DNA from: Promethearchaeota archaeon
Lineage (GTDB): Archaea > Asgardarchaeota > Lokiarchaeia > Sigyniarchaeales > SOKP01
DNA: 64,000 nt
Assembly (NCBI GenBank): GCA_018238625.1
Contig: JABCSY010000002.1
Coordinates: 1-64,000, forward strand
Reading direction: 5' to 3'
Made by a program: the position numbers and the translations under genes. Each line of letters starts with the position of its first letter. Positions within the stretch are counted from its first letter, which is position 1. Of the stretch, positions 17,451 through 27,263 are shown piece by piece. The notes beneath the pieces are model-generated. The model did no database searches, had not been told where the DNA came from, and worked only from the letters and a program-made list of their open reading frames with translations.

Positions 17451-17653
17451 AATATCACATCTTGATAAAATTAAACGGTGTTGAAGATATTAATACTTTT
17501 AAAAATACTACTTCAATGTAAGTTTTGTATTTTTAATAACTTTAGCAATCCAGATAATTAGTAAGATTTTCATATTTGATTTAAGGAATTGAAAAAATAA
17601 TAAAAAAGAAAAATAAAAAATTCAAAAAAAATTAGGTATATGCCCGAAAGGGC

Positions 17654-18799
17654 TTAAAAGCAGCGGTGAATTACTTGAGGGCCCATTTCTTTGTACTCCC
17701 GACGAGTAACCCACATTCTGTGGAATGTCTTCAAGGAGCTTAAGATTGAACCGCCAATCCATACGGAATACATACGCTCTGGAGGGGCAATGATTTTAAC
17801 ATCAACGGACTCTGGAATCTGTTCCTTAATTTCTTTGGTTAATCTTTCTTTGATTCCAGGGAACATTGTTGAACCGCCAGAAAGCACAATATTACCATAA
17901 AGGTCTCTACGAAGGTCGACATCACATTCGGTAATAGCACCAACAATTACATCATCGAGAGGTTCTAACTCTTTCCCGATTACTGATGGATTGAAGAAGC
18001 ATTCGGGTGCTAAAAATCTTTCTACGCCTACATTTATAGTCTCTCCGTCAGGAAGCATGTAGCTTTTTTCCATTCCAGCAACTTTCTTAGAAAGCATCAT
18101 TTCTTTCTCTGGATCGATTGCTACATAGCAGAGTTTTTCTTTGATATCTCTAACAATTTCTTTCTCTGCAGAAGTTGTAAAGGAATACCCTTTTTGACGG
18201 AGTAATCTTTGTAGGTATGTTGTGATATCACGGCCAGCAAGATCGATTCTTTGGATAGCATGACTTAAAGCGAAACCTTCGAAAATAGGTACGACGTGAG
18301 AGACACCATCTCCAATATCTATTACGCATCCCGTAGTACGACCAGAGGCGTAAAGAGATAGAACCGCTTGCATCGCAACGTAAAGGGCTGGAACGTTGAA
18401 TGTTTCAAACATTATTTCAGCCATTTTTTCTCTGTTTGGTCTTGGGTTTAATGGAGCTTCAGTTAAAAGAACTGGATGCTCGCTAGGATCGATTCGTAAG
18501 TCGGTGTAGAACGTGTAATGCCAAATCTTTTCCATAGCAGTCCAATCTTCGATAATACCATGTTCTACAGGAAACATCAACTTTAAAACACCTTTAAGTT
18601 GCATAGCTTCCTCTCCAATGTAATATTCTCGAGTGTAATGTTCGACATCGGTCATTATCGATTCATATTTAGGATAGCCAATAAGAGTTGGAAATACAGA
18701 ACGAGGTTGGTCTTCACCAGCGAAACCGTTTTTTGAAATTCCGGTACCGTTGTCAACGACTAAGGCTTTCGCGTTTAAAAAACTTTCTTCTTCTGCCAT
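17654..18799 (-). CDS. Actin (lokiactin-type)
   Basis: 381 residues, collinear with eukaryotic actin (about 375). Phosphate loop 1 is [14 protein letters not shown]. Typical actin blocks follow: [30 protein letters not shown], phosphate loop 2 [17 protein letters not shown], the adenosine-binding [13 protein letters not shown], and [11 protein letters not shown] near the C terminus, ending HRCF where eukaryotes have HRKCF. Much closer to eukaryotic actin than to crenactin or MreB. It forms ATP-dependent filaments in Asgard cells. It is transcribed alone from an AT-rich promoter region. A profilin-like protein lies 24 kb away. Confidence 0.97.
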   Translation of the reverse strand: MAEEESFLNAKALVVDNGTGISKNGFAGEDQPRSVFPTLIGYPKYESIMTDVEHYTREYYIGEEAMQLKGVLKLMFPVEHGIIEDWTAMEKIWHYTFYTDLRIDPSEHPVLLTEAPLNPRPNREKMAEIMFETFNVPALYVAMQAVLSLYASGRTTGCVIDIGDGVSHVVPIFEGFALSHAIQRIDLAGRDITTYLQRLLRQKGYSFTTSAEKEIVRDIKEKLCYVAIDPEKEMMLSKKVAGMEKSYMLPDGETINVGVERFLAPECFFNPSVIGKELEPLDDVIVGAITECDVDLRRDLYGNIVLSGGSTMFPGIKERLTKEIKEQIPESVDVKIIAPPERMYSVWIGGSILSSLKTFHRMWVTRREYKEMGPQVIHRCF

Positions 18800-18846
18800 A
18801 ATATTCAGCTTTTTAATTTTTATTTACTTGTTAATTTTATTCAAAA

Positions 18847-18855
18847 TTTTTTATA
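18847..18855 (-). promoter_or_regulatory. TATA box of the actin gene
   Basis: On the minus strand TATAAAAAA lies 48 bp before the actin ATG, predicting a leader of about 20 nt. From 18800 to 19140 no gene is visible; the sequence is extremely AT-rich and probably holds divergent promoters for actin and the LRR gene. Confidence 0.4.
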
Positions 18856-19245
18856 CACTTATCAATATTATTTTTTTGCGTATAATAATATCGACAAATT
18901 ATAACAAATTCAAATTATCATAATAATAAATTAGATATATATAAATTTTTTTTATTACAAAAAAATTAAGATATTTGGAGGGTATTTCTTTAATAAAAAT
19001 AAGTTTATATATCTTTTAATACAGAAAAATCACAAAATAATTTTTTCATTTAATTTTTTCATTTTTTATTTAGTATAACAAATAATAACTTTTGAAATCA
19101 CAATAAAATCTATTTGTGTATACAAAATGAATTGAAGTAATTAATAAACAAAAATTCATATATATCTGAAATTGAAGAATATATTTTAAATAAGCAATAC
19201 GATTCTTTATTAGAAGATTTCAAACATTTATTTAAATATTTGAAG

Positions 19246-20685
19246 ATGGATTTAAATCCTGATTACGTTAAAAAAAATTTGGAACAAATTGGTAAAGAAA
19301 CAGCAAGAGATATATTAAAAGAGTGGATTGTAAGTTCAGATGATATCAATCTAAGGGAAACCGCGTTAAACCTCTATTCTTCTATGGATGAGGGAAGGGA
19401 GTTTAAATTTTTCGAACAATTATTTCTTTCAGATGAGAGTTTTGAAATCAGATTTTTATCAGGGAACATCTTACGAGACAACTATTTTTATCATAAAAAG
19501 TTCGTATCTCTTCTAGAGTTTACGCTAAATGATGTAAACAATATGGATCAAAAGTTCTTTGCTGTAGAAACATTAAACTCGATTGATACAAAAAAAGCTC
19601 GTAAAATTATTAAAGATTATTTGAAGAAAGCCATTAAATTAAGTTTTAAGAAAAAAATTTATGAGTTTCCTGAAGAAATATTTAATTCTAATTACGATAC
19701 ACCTATTCCTGGTTCAATATTAGAAGTTTGCTTTAATTTAATTCTTTACAACTATTACGTAAATTCATGTGGATATAACGTAACATTAAGGGAAGGATTA
19801 ATAATCCTATTAAATTGTGAGGGTAGTAGGTTGGATGATATTTCTGACATTCAAGCATTTAATAAGCTTGTTAAATTAGAGCATCTACAGCTCCAAAGAA
19901 ATAACATCCACAATATTCGTGGCCTTAGCCATTTAACACAATTAAAAACTTTAAACTTATCACAAAATCAAATTAAAAAGATTGAAAATTTAGACAGCTT
20001 GAATAATCTCCAGGAAATCACTTTATCTTCAAATAAAATAAATAAGATTGAAAATCTGGATTTGAGGAGTTTAAAAAAAGTATCTTTGGATCGGAACTTA
20101 ATTACAAAAATTGAAAATTTAGATAATTTACGCGATTTAGTACTATTAAATCTTAGCTATAACGCTATTTTAAAACTGAAAAACCTCGATAATTTAGGTA
20201 ATTTAAAAACTCTTTTTTTGTCTTTTAATCAAATAGAAATAATTTCTGGTTTAGAAAAACTTGAGAACTTAGTTACTTTAAATTTAAACGATAATCGGAT
20301 TGCTCATATTCAGGGGTTAGAGCGCTTGCTGAGCTTAAAAGTTTTAAGTTTATCCAATAATATTATTAAGAATATTGAAAATTTAGATAATCTAACAGAA
20401 TTAAATAAATTAGAGATTTCTAACAATAAAATTGAAACATTTAATGGATTGGAAAATCTTAAAAATCTTCAAGAACTATTTATTGATAAAAATCGTATTA
20501 AGCAGATGGAAGGAATAAATAATCTAGAGAGCTTAATTATTCTTTTTTTAGAAAACAACGATATTAAAGATTTTAAACTAAGTTATATTGATAATTTAAA
20601 AAATTTGAACTTTATTTTTTTAAACGAAAATCCGTTAACTCCCGAAAGTTGGGAAATCTATCAAAAGAGAACTCGATTTCCGTAA
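19246..20685 (+). CDS. Leucine-rich-repeat protein, SDS22-like, with helical N-terminal domain
   Basis: 479 residues from the ATG at 19246. The N-terminal 190 residues are helical and repeat-like (LRETALNLYSSM, FEIRFLSGNILRD, FAVETLNSID), resembling HEAT repeats. From about residue 205, twelve 22-residue LRRs of the SDS22 type follow (for example LKTLNLSQNQIKKIENLDSL), closed by an LRR cap (NENPLTPESW). Such proteins bind other proteins; in eukaryotes SDS22 binds phosphatase PP1. The reading frame stays open and looks coding back to 19141, without an ATG, GTG or TTG, so the real N terminus may be longer. No signal peptide. Confidence 0.85.
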   Translation: MDLNPDYVKKNLEQIGKETARDILKEWIVSSDDINLRETALNLYSSMDEGREFKFFEQLFLSDESFEIRFLSGNILRDNYFYHKKFVSLLEFTLNDVNNMDQKFFAVETLNSIDTKKARKIIKDYLKKAIKLSFKKKIYEFPEEIFNSNYDTPIPGSILEVCFNLILYNYYVNSCGYNVTLREGLIILLNCEGSRLDDISDIQAFNKLVKLEHLQLQRNNIHNIRGLSHLTQLKTLNLSQNQIKKIENLDSLNNLQEITLSSNKINKIENLDLRSLKKVSLDRNLITKIENLDNLRDLVLLNLSYNAILKLKNLDNLGNLKTLFLSFNQIEIISGLEKLENLVTLNLNDNRIAHIQGLERLLSLKVLSLSNNIIKNIENLDNLTELNKLEISNNKIETFNGLENLKNLQELFIDKNRIKQMEGINNLESLIILFLENNDIKDFKLSYIDNLKNLNFIFLNENPLTPESWEIYQKRTRFP

Positions 20686-20712
20686 AGAAATCCCTTTTAA
20701 TTTCGAAAGAAT

Positions 20713-21279
20713 TTAAGGGTTGTGTGCTAAATAGTCATCTATCCACAAATCCAATAGGATTTCGTCGTAATACTTAGAACCCATGTAAAATTGTTTCTTT
20801 CTTATACCTATTATTTGAAAACCCATTTTTTTATAAAGATATAGAGCTCTTTTGTTGTTAGAAAAACAACTTAAGATAATTTTTTCTTTATTATTTAGAT
20901 TTTTAGATTCTCGAATCGCTTCATCAATTAAATTAAAGCCAATACCCAAATCTCTAAAGTTTGTTTGTATAATTATACCTAGTTTGCCCACGTGAGTGGC
21001 AGCATCCCATTCAAGATTTGAGATTTCACATTGACCAAGGATATTGTGTGGATTTTTTAATTTTGGGTGGACAGCTACAATACATATTTCTCTTTCTTTT
21101 TTAATATTCTTATACCACGATTGTTTTTCGAATTCAGATCTTACCGGGAATAAAACGGGAAGATATATCCCTTCATTAACAACTATGTTGAAATTATTCC
21201 AAATTCCGTCAATATCTGATTCGTTAACGTGTCTAATGATAATGGTTTCTCCGGTTTTTAACTTTAAAACTTTTTTCAT
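20713..21279 (-). CDS. GNAT-family N-acetyltransferase
   Basis: 188 residues. The GNAT core is visible: IIIRHVNESDIDGIW at the start, and the acetyl-CoA-binding strand-loop-helix GKLGIIIQTNFRDLGIGFNLI, a Q/RxxGxG/A variant. Then come SCFSNNKRALYLYKKMGF and GIRKKQFY, typical of the RimI/RimJ group that acetylates protein N termini or small amines. No context gives the substrate. Convergent with the LRR gene, ending 27 bp from it. Confidence 0.85.
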   Translation of the reverse strand: MKKVLKLKTGETIIIRHVNESDIDGIWNNFNIVVNEGIYLPVLFPVRSEFEKQSWYKNIKKEREICIVAVHPKLKNPHNILGQCEISNLEWDAATHVGKLGIIIQTNFRDLGIGFNLIDEAIRESKNLNNKEKIILSCFSNNKRALYLYKKMGFQIIGIRKKQFYMGSKYYDEILLDLWIDDYLAHNP

Positions 21280-21324
21280 TAATTGAATATAAGTTTTTAT
21301 AATTAAATTCCTTATCGTATTATT

Positions 21325-21786
21325 ATGGAGAATAAAAACGAAGATGAGAATTCGAAAAAAGAAGTAGGGGATAAAGAAAAAATTCGCAATTACTTAGAGC
21401 AAATGTCTCAAAATAAAAAATCACCAGTTGCAAAAGATTTGGTACAATTAAAACACGTCGAAGTAAAGAAACAAGAAGCAAGTCAAGAAACAATCAATCT
21501 TGCCAAATCTCTTAAAGATCAAATTTTAGAGCACGACCAATTTGAACGACTTTCTAACGACGAGCTTACAGTTCTTGAATCGTTTATGAGTAAAAGAATG
21601 TTTCTTACACGCATCGCGATCGTTGTTAATCAAAGTAGAATACCGTTAGGTATTGAGCCATTTAAAAAAGCAGATTTAGAAAAAATTCTAGATGTTTTAA
21701 TTTCTAAGGGTTATTTAGAAACAGAGCAAGTCGAAGGAAATACGGTATACATTCTTACAGAAAGAGGGAAATATAGAATTCAATAA
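21325..21786 (+). CDS. Small protein with C-terminal winged-helix domain
   Basis: 153 residues. The first 75 are highly charged and probably disordered or coiled coil (many Lys, Glu and Gln). The C-terminal 75 form a winged-helix-like unit: FERLSNDELTVLESFM, KADLEKILDVLISKGYLE and a final beta-wing VEGNTVYILTERGKYRI. It may bind DNA or be part of a protein complex, as in MarR-like or RNA polymerase accessory factors. No specific family is recognised. It lies 12 bp before a membrane protein gene on the same strand, so they may share a transcript. Confidence 0.7.
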   Translation: MENKNEDENSKKEVGDKEKIRNYLEQMSQNKKSPVAKDLVQLKHVEVKKQEASQETINLAKSLKDQILEHDQFERLSNDELTVLESFMSKRMFLTRIAIVVNQSRIPLGIEPFKKADLEKILDVLISKGYLETEQVEGNTVYILTERGKYRIQ

Positions 21787-21798
21787 AATTGAAGGGTA

Positions 21799-22431
21799 AT
21801 GGAGCGAATAAAACAATTTTTACAAGACGACGAATACATTTTATGGAAAAAATGTCAAGTAAAAAACTATTTGATAAGAATTCCGTTAGTAATATCTCTT
21901 TTAGGAATTCTAATAACTAGTATCGCTCTATTCTTTTGGTATATCCCTGGTTGGGAAGGAACTTTTTATATATTTAACACAAATATTGAAGTTAATCCTA
22001 TTATTATTTATTTAAGCATTTTATCTATCTTTTATACTGGTATAATAATAGTACTTGGTGATTTCTTTCGAGAGTTTAAAAAATATAACAAGAAATTGGA
22101 TTTGAAATTAATTGACCTAAAGAACTATAATGAAATATATATATTAACTAATAGAAGATGGATTCAAAAAGAATTAAAATATAGTTTTTTGATTGACGAC
22201 TCTAAATTTTCCCCCGACATATTATATCGAATAAAAGATGTGATGTTTATAGATTTAAACAATTTCAAAATAGCATCTATTCAAAAAAGAAGATCACAAT
22301 ACACAATTTTCTTCTGTATTAATAATCCAAATAATAAGGATTTTAATCAAAAAATCTTTTTAAATTTAAATATTAAAGAACACAATGATCTAATTATTCA
22401 TTTAAGCAAATTGATTCCTACGAATATCTAA
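21799..22431 (+). CDS. Membrane protein with two transmembrane helices and a PH-like domain
   Basis: 210 residues. The start MERIKQFLQDDEYILWKKCQ is typical of bacterial/archaeal PH-domain (bPH2-like) membrane proteins. Two hydrophobic helices follow (IRIPLVISLLGILITSIALF and IIIYLSILSIFYTGIIIVLG), then a soluble beta-rich domain: YILTNRRWIQKEL, VMFIDLNNFKIASIQKRRSQ and YTIFFCINN, the last close to the DUF304/bPH pattern. Function unknown; probably membrane-anchored with the C-terminal domain in the cytoplasm. Confidence 0.7.
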   Translation: MERIKQFLQDDEYILWKKCQVKNYLIRIPLVISLLGILITSIALFFWYIPGWEGTFYIFNTNIEVNPIIIYLSILSIFYTGIIIVLGDFFREFKKYNKKLDLKLIDLKNYNEIYILTNRRWIQKELKYSFLIDDSKFSPDILYRIKDVMFIDLNNFKIASIQKRRSQYTIFFCINNPNNKDFNQKIFLNLNIKEHNDLIIHLSKLIPTNI

Positions 22432-22437
22432 AATGCA

Positions 22438-22752
22438 TTAATCTTTTTTAAGAATCAATTTATTAATAGGAATATCTTGATATTCTCCTGAAGGATACTC
22501 CCGTCGAATTGTTAAGGGTAAAATTTTAGATTTTAGTTCAAGCAAGGCTATCTTAATTGGGTCTATTAAATCCTTAGGCTTATTTATTAATATAGGGGCG
22601 CCGTATGAAATTTGAAGTGCTCTTGCACCTGTGATGCGGGCTTTTTCGTATCTGGAAAGAAAAATAAAACCGATCTTGATATCTTTTCGAACTTCTTTAT
22701 ACAACTTTCTCAATTCACGAGACTCTAAAAAAGAAGACATAGCATAAACCAT
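22438..22752 (-). CDS. rpoK: DNA-directed RNA polymerase subunit K (Rpb6 homologue)
   Basis: 104 residues (or 100 from the Met at 22740, [10 protein letters not shown]). The core matches RpoK/Rpb6: [40 protein letters not shown] and [19 protein letters not shown]. It stabilises the RNA polymerase clamp and largest subunit. In many archaea rpoK lies with rpoN or enolase genes; here it is isolated and converges on the PH-like protein gene, 6 bp away. Confidence 0.92.
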   Translation of the reverse strand: MVYAMSSFLESRELRKLYKEVRKDIKIGFIFLSRYEKARITGARALQISYGAPILINKPKDLIDPIKIALLELKSKILPLTIRREYPSGEYQDIPINKLILKKD

Positions 22753-22851
22753 AGAAATAGTAATTAAATTTTGAAATGTAATATAAAATAAAACTTTTTT
22801 GGATTTAATTAATAAACCTCAGTAAGAAACCTTGAATTTAGTGATAAAATA

Positions 22852-22859
22852 TTTATAAC
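22852..22859 (+). promoter_or_regulatory. TATA box of tRNA-Val(CAC)
   Basis: TTTATAAC lies 25-32 bp before the first base of the tRNA at 22884, the spacing expected for an archaeal promoter that starts at or near the mature 5' end. Confidence 0.5.
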
Positions 22860-22883
22860 TTAAGGAATTGAATTAAATATCAA

Positions 22884-22989
22884 GTGCAAGTGGTCTAGCT
22901 CGGTATGATGACACGCTCACACCGTGTAAATCTACATTAATTCTTTATGTAGATCACGTCGGTCGGGGGTTCGACTCCCTCCTTGCACA
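22884..22989 (+). tRNA. tRNA-Val(CAC) with a 32-nt intron in the variable region (44/45)
   Basis: Acceptor stem GTGCAAG/CTTGCAC, discriminator A, D arm GTCT...TGAT, anticodon arm ACACG-CTCACAC-CGTGT (anticodon CAC), and T arm GGGGG-TTCGACT-CCCTC. A 32-nt insert at 22929-22960 separates the anticodon arm from the T arm. It forms a bulge-helix-bulge: CGTG/CACG (4 bp) flanked by 3-nt bulges TAA and TCG, with inner stem ATCTACAT/ATGTAGAT; the outer helix is only 2 bp. Cutting after the second base of each bulge restores a 74-nt tRNA with the normal variable loop AGGTC. CCA is not encoded. Confidence 0.9.
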
Positions 22990-23071
22990 CTAAATTTATC
23001 TTATTTTAAATAGCGATTTAATAAATATTAATACACTATGAGATTAAATAGTAAATTATAATTCATTACAT

Positions 23072-23356
23072 ATGGATAAATCTGATGTAAAACAGAAGGA
23101 TAAGGATCAAGAAAATGTTGAAGATATGTGTAATAATTTGATTTGTCTTATAAACAAACATTATCCTTCTAACTTAAATCTGATTCCTTCCTTAGGCTCT
23201 TTAGCAAGAAAATATAATTTAAATAGAAATACAATAAGAAAGTATATTTTGATAAATTTAAAGAAAGAAATGAGTCATGAAAACGCTAATAAAATCTATT
23301 CAGATATTTGGAATAGGAATACAATTAATAGTTTTCAGGAAGAGATTACTAAATAA
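23072..23356 (+). CDS. Small helix-turn-helix protein
   Basis: 94 residues. The middle reads LIPSLGSLARKYNLNRNTIRKYILINLKK, a helix-turn-helix pattern like those of GntR or resolvase-type proteins (short helix, turn at NLNRN, recognition helix TIRKYIL). The ends are charged. It may be a transcription regulator. No close family is recognised. It is a single gene between a tRNA and hef with its own AT-rich upstream region. Confidence 0.6.
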   Translation: MDKSDVKQKDKDQENVEDMCNNLICLINKHYPSNLNLIPSLGSLARKYNLNRNTIRKYILINLKKEMSHENANKIYSDIWNRNTINSFQEEITK

Positions 23357-23588
23357 AATATCTCTCATCCGATATTCCAAAATATGTATATAATCCATTT
23401 TTAAAAAAATTAGAGAAGCAAAAATCAATAATGGACTTTCTCCGTTAATATCTGTAATTATTAAGAATCGTTCAAAAATATCTATTAACTAATTATTAAT
23501 ATAATTTAAGAGATTCTATAGACTCTGTAACTTTAAAACATATACTAAAAACATAACTGTAAAAAGCCTTTTAGAACGATATTTTCTG

Positions 23589-25937
23589 GTGATCTCTATA
23601 TCGAAAAAAGAACAGTATATATCTCACCCATTAATTAAAGAAAATACAGTCTTAAGGCGAGCTTATCAAGAAAGTATATTTATTAATTGCCTAAACACCA
23701 ACTGTTTAGTGGTTATTCCTACGGGGCTAGGAAAAACGATTATAGGCTTAATGTTAGCGGTACAGAGATTAACAGAAAAACCCAATTCAAAAGTGATATT
23801 TTTAGCTCCGACCAAACCGTTAGTTAATCAACATTATAAATCGTTCTTAGGATTAACTGTTATCCCTTCTCAAAGCTTGAAAGCAATTACAGGAACGACT
23901 TCACCAGAAAAAAGGAAAGTATTATGGGATGATTTAAAGGTCGCTTTTATGACGCCACAAGTGCTCCAAAATGATGTAATTTCAAATCTTTATTCAATAG
24001 ATAGTGTTAGTTTAATTATTTTCGATGAATGCCATCGCGCTGTTGGGGATTACGCATATTGTTTTATTGCTAAAAAGTACATGGAATCCTCGAAAAATCC
24101 TCAAATATTAGGGCTTACTGCAAGTCCAGGATCGACGGAAGGGAAGATTAATGAAATAAAAAATAATTTATTTATCGATCACCTTGAAATTAGAACAGAT
24201 CTTGATTCAGATGTTAAACCTTACATTTATAAAGTCGATAACGAGTGGATTAAGGTTAAGCTTCCAAGCGAGTTTTTAGATATTAAAAAAATTATTTCAG
24301 AAAAACTAAGAACAATTTATAAATGGTTAAAGCAAAAAGAATTATTGAATACATCAGACATCTCTAGAGTTACAAGAAAGAATTTATTAGCTTTAGATAA
24401 AGTAATCAATGGGAGGATTTCGAAGTCTAGAACTGACGACGAGAAGTTCCAATTATTTACAGCTAAAAAATATAATGCAAATGCTATAAGGCTTTCTCAT
24501 ATGGAAGAACTGATAGAAACTCAGGGATTGAGCGCTTTAGATGATTACATGAAAAAAAACGTAGAAAAGATAAAACAAAATACAGCAAATAAATCGTTAA
24601 AAGAACTCCTAAGAGATCCTGACATTAAACGCGTTATTGAGTTAATTGAATCTAACAAAGTAAAGGGAGTTGTACATCCTAAACTAGAGAAATTAGCGGA
24701 AATTCTACATAATCAGATTTTTGGAAATAGTGATTCAAGAATTTTAGTGTTTTGTCATTTTCGAGATTCCGTTAACAATATAGTTAAATTTCTTAAAACA
24801 GATCCGAGTATATCGGCACATAAATTCGTTGGACAACAGAGTAAATCATCTGATAAAGGTTTAACTCAAAAGGAACAAATTAGCCTTCTTGACGACTTTA
24901 AAAAGGGAGTTTACAACACGCTAATAGCGACGAGCGTTGGCGAAGAAGGATTAGATATAGCAGAATGTGATTTAGTTATTTTTTACGATGTTGTTCCGAG
25001 CGCTGTACGCTCAATTCAACGTCGTGGGAGGACTGGCAGAAAAAAAGAAGGAAAAGTTATTATATTAATGGCTGAGGGTACCCGTGATGAAGGGTATTAT
25101 TGGGCGGAAAGAGCTAAGGAGCGTTCTATGAAACAGAGTTTAAAAAAAATAACAGAGACTGATTCCAACTCTAAAGTCGTTGGGCAATCAAGTCTCTTAA
25201 ATTTCGTTAAAAAAGAAAAAGAAAGTAGAGATAAGTCTGACTTAAAAAATGAAAATGAAATTAAGTTGATCCAAAAAATTGAAGGTGCTGAAGAATTTAC
25301 TATTATTTGTGACAATAGAGAAACCGCCTCTGCGGTTGTTAGGACACTATCATTGATGGGAGTTGATTTAAAATTAAAACAACTATCTGTAGCTGATTAC
25401 GTAGTGTCGGAAAGAGTTGGGATTGAACGGAAATCTGCCCAAGATTTTAACGATTCTATTAAAGATGGAAGATTATTTAACGAATTGAACGACCTAAAAA
25501 ATAATTTTATTAGGCCCATCTTAATTTTAGAAGGAGACCCTTTTATTAATTCAAATATTAATCAAAACGCGCTTTATGGTGCAATAACATCCATTATTTT
25601 GAATTTAGGCATTTCTATATACAAAACAAAAGATCCCTCTGAAACTGCTACTTTCCTTTTCCAATTAGCGAAAAAAGAACAATCTAGTGTTAAAGGTGAA
25701 TTAAAACTAAGGTTTGAGAAGAAACCCATCGAAATTTCTCGTTTATTAGAATACATTGTTGCAGGCGTTCCTGGCGTAAATGCGCTTAGAGCAAGAAACC
25801 TTCTTCGAGAATTGAAATCCCTCCAAGATATTTTCAACGCTGAAATTGGTGATTTATTGAAAGTTGAGAATATTGGAAAGAAAATCGCTCAAGAAATCTA
25901 TAAATTAAGTAGATTTAAATATCGTAGTGACTCCTAA
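23589..25937 (+). CDS. hef: Hef-type helicase-nuclease (FANCM/XPF family)
   Basis: 782 residues from a GTG. The N-terminal SF2 helicase has Walker A IPTGLGKT (about 43-50), Walker B FDECHRA, motif III LTASPGS and motif VI QRRGRTGR. A linker follows, then the XPF-type nuclease with CDNRETASAV and ERKSAQDF, which holds the ERKxxxD catalytic motif. The C terminus has tandem helix-hairpin-helix motifs (VPGVNALRARNLL, VENIGKKIAQEIY). Hef unwinds and cuts stalled-fork and branched DNA. The helicase box is DECH rather than DEAH. All active-site residues are present, so the enzyme looks intact. Single gene. Confidence 0.93.
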   Translation: MISISKKEQYISHPLIKENTVLRRAYQESIFINCLNTNCLVVIPTGLGKTIIGLMLAVQRLTEKPNSKVIFLAPTKPLVNQHYKSFLGLTVIPSQSLKAITGTTSPEKRKVLWDDLKVAFMTPQVLQNDVISNLYSIDSVSLIIFDECHRAVGDYAYCFIAKKYMESSKNPQILGLTASPGSTEGKINEIKNNLFIDHLEIRTDLDSDVKPYIYKVDNEWIKVKLPSEFLDIKKIISEKLRTIYKWLKQKELLNTSDISRVTRKNLLALDKVINGRISKSRTDDEKFQLFTAKKYNANAIRLSHMEELIETQGLSALDDYMKKNVEKIKQNTANKSLKELLRDPDIKRVIELIESNKVKGVVHPKLEKLAEILHNQIFGNSDSRILVFCHFRDSVNNIVKFLKTDPSISAHKFVGQQSKSSDKGLTQKEQISLLDDFKKGVYNTLIATSVGEEGLDIAECDLVIFYDVVPSAVRSIQRRGRTGRKKEGKVIILMAEGTRDEGYYWAERAKERSMKQSLKKITETDSNSKVVGQSSLLNFVKKEKESRDKSDLKNENEIKLIQKIEGAEEFTIICDNRETASAVVRTLSLMGVDLKLKQLSVADYVVSERVGIERKSAQDFNDSIKDGRLFNELNDLKNNFIRPILILEGDPFINSNINQNALYGAITSIILNLGISIYKTKDPSETATFLFQLAKKEQSSVKGELKLRFEKKPIEISRLLEYIVAGVPGVNALRARNLLRELKSLQDIFNAEIGDLLKVENIGKKIAQEIYKLSRFKYRSDS

Positions 25938-25955
25938 ATTGAGAAAAGAATATTT

Positions 25956-27263
25956 TTAAGTTAATTTTTTGAGATTATGGACGCCTTTACCTATTCGTTC
26001 TATAATCTCTTCAATTTCTTCTTCTTTCACGATTAACGGCGGCATCATAATAATGGTATTTTTTCTATTACCACAATAATTTTGTAAAACGCCTTCTTTT
26101 ATTATGGAGAGCATAGCTAATTGCCCAAATATTTCGCTATTAAACTCCATCCCCCATATAAGCCCTCTTCCCCTCACTTCTTTTATTAATTCAGAATTAT
26201 CGTCCGCTATTTCTTCTAAACCTTTGCCAAACAACTTACCCATTTCTTTTACGTGCTTTAAAAATTCGGGATCGGATTGTATGTCTAACATCTCGCATGC
26301 AATCGCACAACCTAAATCTGAACCACCAGTTGTAGAAATATGAATGAACGGATCGTCCTTAAAAACTGACTTCTCTATAAATGGTTTGTAACTACAAGTA
26401 GAGATTGGATATATCCCCGAACTCATACCTTTCCCTAAAACCATAAAATCAGGAACGACTTTTTCGTTCTCATATAAACCGCCATAAATCGCCCAGAAAT
26501 GACTCGATCGTCCAAGCCCGGCTTGAACTTCGTCAATGATCATCATAACCCCATGTTCGTCGCAGAGTTCCCGAACCTCTGAAAAGTAACCTTCTGGAGC
26601 GATTAATACACCGGCTGTTGCAGGGATAGTTTCTAAAATAACGCACGCATCATCATCCGAAATAGTTTTTTTCAAGGCGTCTCCATCGCCAAAAGGGACT
26701 TGCTTAAAACCAGGAAGATTCCATAGAAAGTTTTCTTTAAAGTCAGGGTCTCCAGTTGCCAAGGCAAATCCAGTATGGCCGTGAAATCCTCCAGTTGCGG
26801 AGATACATCCTTTCCTTTTTGTATATGCCCTTGAAAACTTAATGGCAGTATCAACTGCTTCACCACCGCTAACTCCAAATGTTGTTTTTGTTATTCCTGG
26901 AGGCATTAATTCCGCTAATTTTTTCCCCAAAATAGCTCTCCATTCTGATAACTGCAGGTGATCGCCGATATCTAGCCCCCCATCTAAAGCATCCTTAAGA
27001 ACTTGAATAATTCTTGGATTTTGATGACCTAAATTATAAACACCTCCACAAGTGTGACAATCAAACAGTTCCATTGGTGGATCAGAGGGTCTTGGTCCAG
27101 CAAGTGACCTAAATTTAACTCCGCTCCGCTCTCCCGGTACGATTCCTATCCCAAATCCTTTAAAAGTGCGAACTTTTGGTGCGTTCACGTGCTTTGCGTA
27201 TAATTTCATTAACTCTTTCTGTGATAAAGTCCCAATATATTTTTTGTTCGAACGATTTTCCAT
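25956..27263 (-). CDS. Class III PLP-dependent aminotransferase
   Basis: 435 residues. Fold-type I markers are FGVSGGEAVDTAIKFSRAYT (phosphate binding), GGFHGHTG, the PLP-contacting IIDEVQAGLGRSS and the Schiff-base lysine in VLGKGMSSGIYPIS. The family includes acetylornithine, ornithine and 4-aminobutyrate aminotransferases and glutamate-1-semialdehyde mutase. The N-terminal LAGPRPSDPPMELFDCHTCG replaces the usual substrate loop, so the amino donor cannot be named. It converges on hef, leaving 18 bp. The 263 bp upstream to 27526 is AT-rich and holds divergent promoters, with nothing else seen. Confidence 0.88.
   Translation of the reverse strand: MENRSNKKYIGTLSQKELMKLYAKHVNAPKVRTFKGFGIGIVPGERSGVKFRSLAGPRPSDPPMELFDCHTCGGVYNLGHQNPRIIQVLKDALDGGLDIGDHLQLSEWRAILGKKLAELMPPGITKTTFGVSGGEAVDTAIKFSRAYTKRKGCISATGGFHGHTGFALATGDPDFKENFLWNLPGFKQVPFGDGDALKKTISDDDACVILETIPATAGVLIAPEGYFSEVRELCDEHGVMMIIDEVQAGLGRSSHFWAIYGGLYENEKVVPDFMVLGKGMSSGIYPISTCSYKPFIEKSVFKDDPFIHISTTGGSDLGCAIACEMLDIQSDPEFLKHVKEMGKLFGKGLEEIADDNSELIKEVRGRGLIWGMEFNSEIFGQLAMLSIIKEGVLQNYCGNRKNTIIMMPPLIVKEEEIEEIIERIGKGVHNLKKLT

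Noticed and set aside
22884-22989. tRNA-Val(CAC) read as a class II tRNA with a long variable arm
   Set aside because: Valine tRNAs are class I, and a bulge-helix-bulge fits exactly with a normal AGGTC variable loop after splicing.
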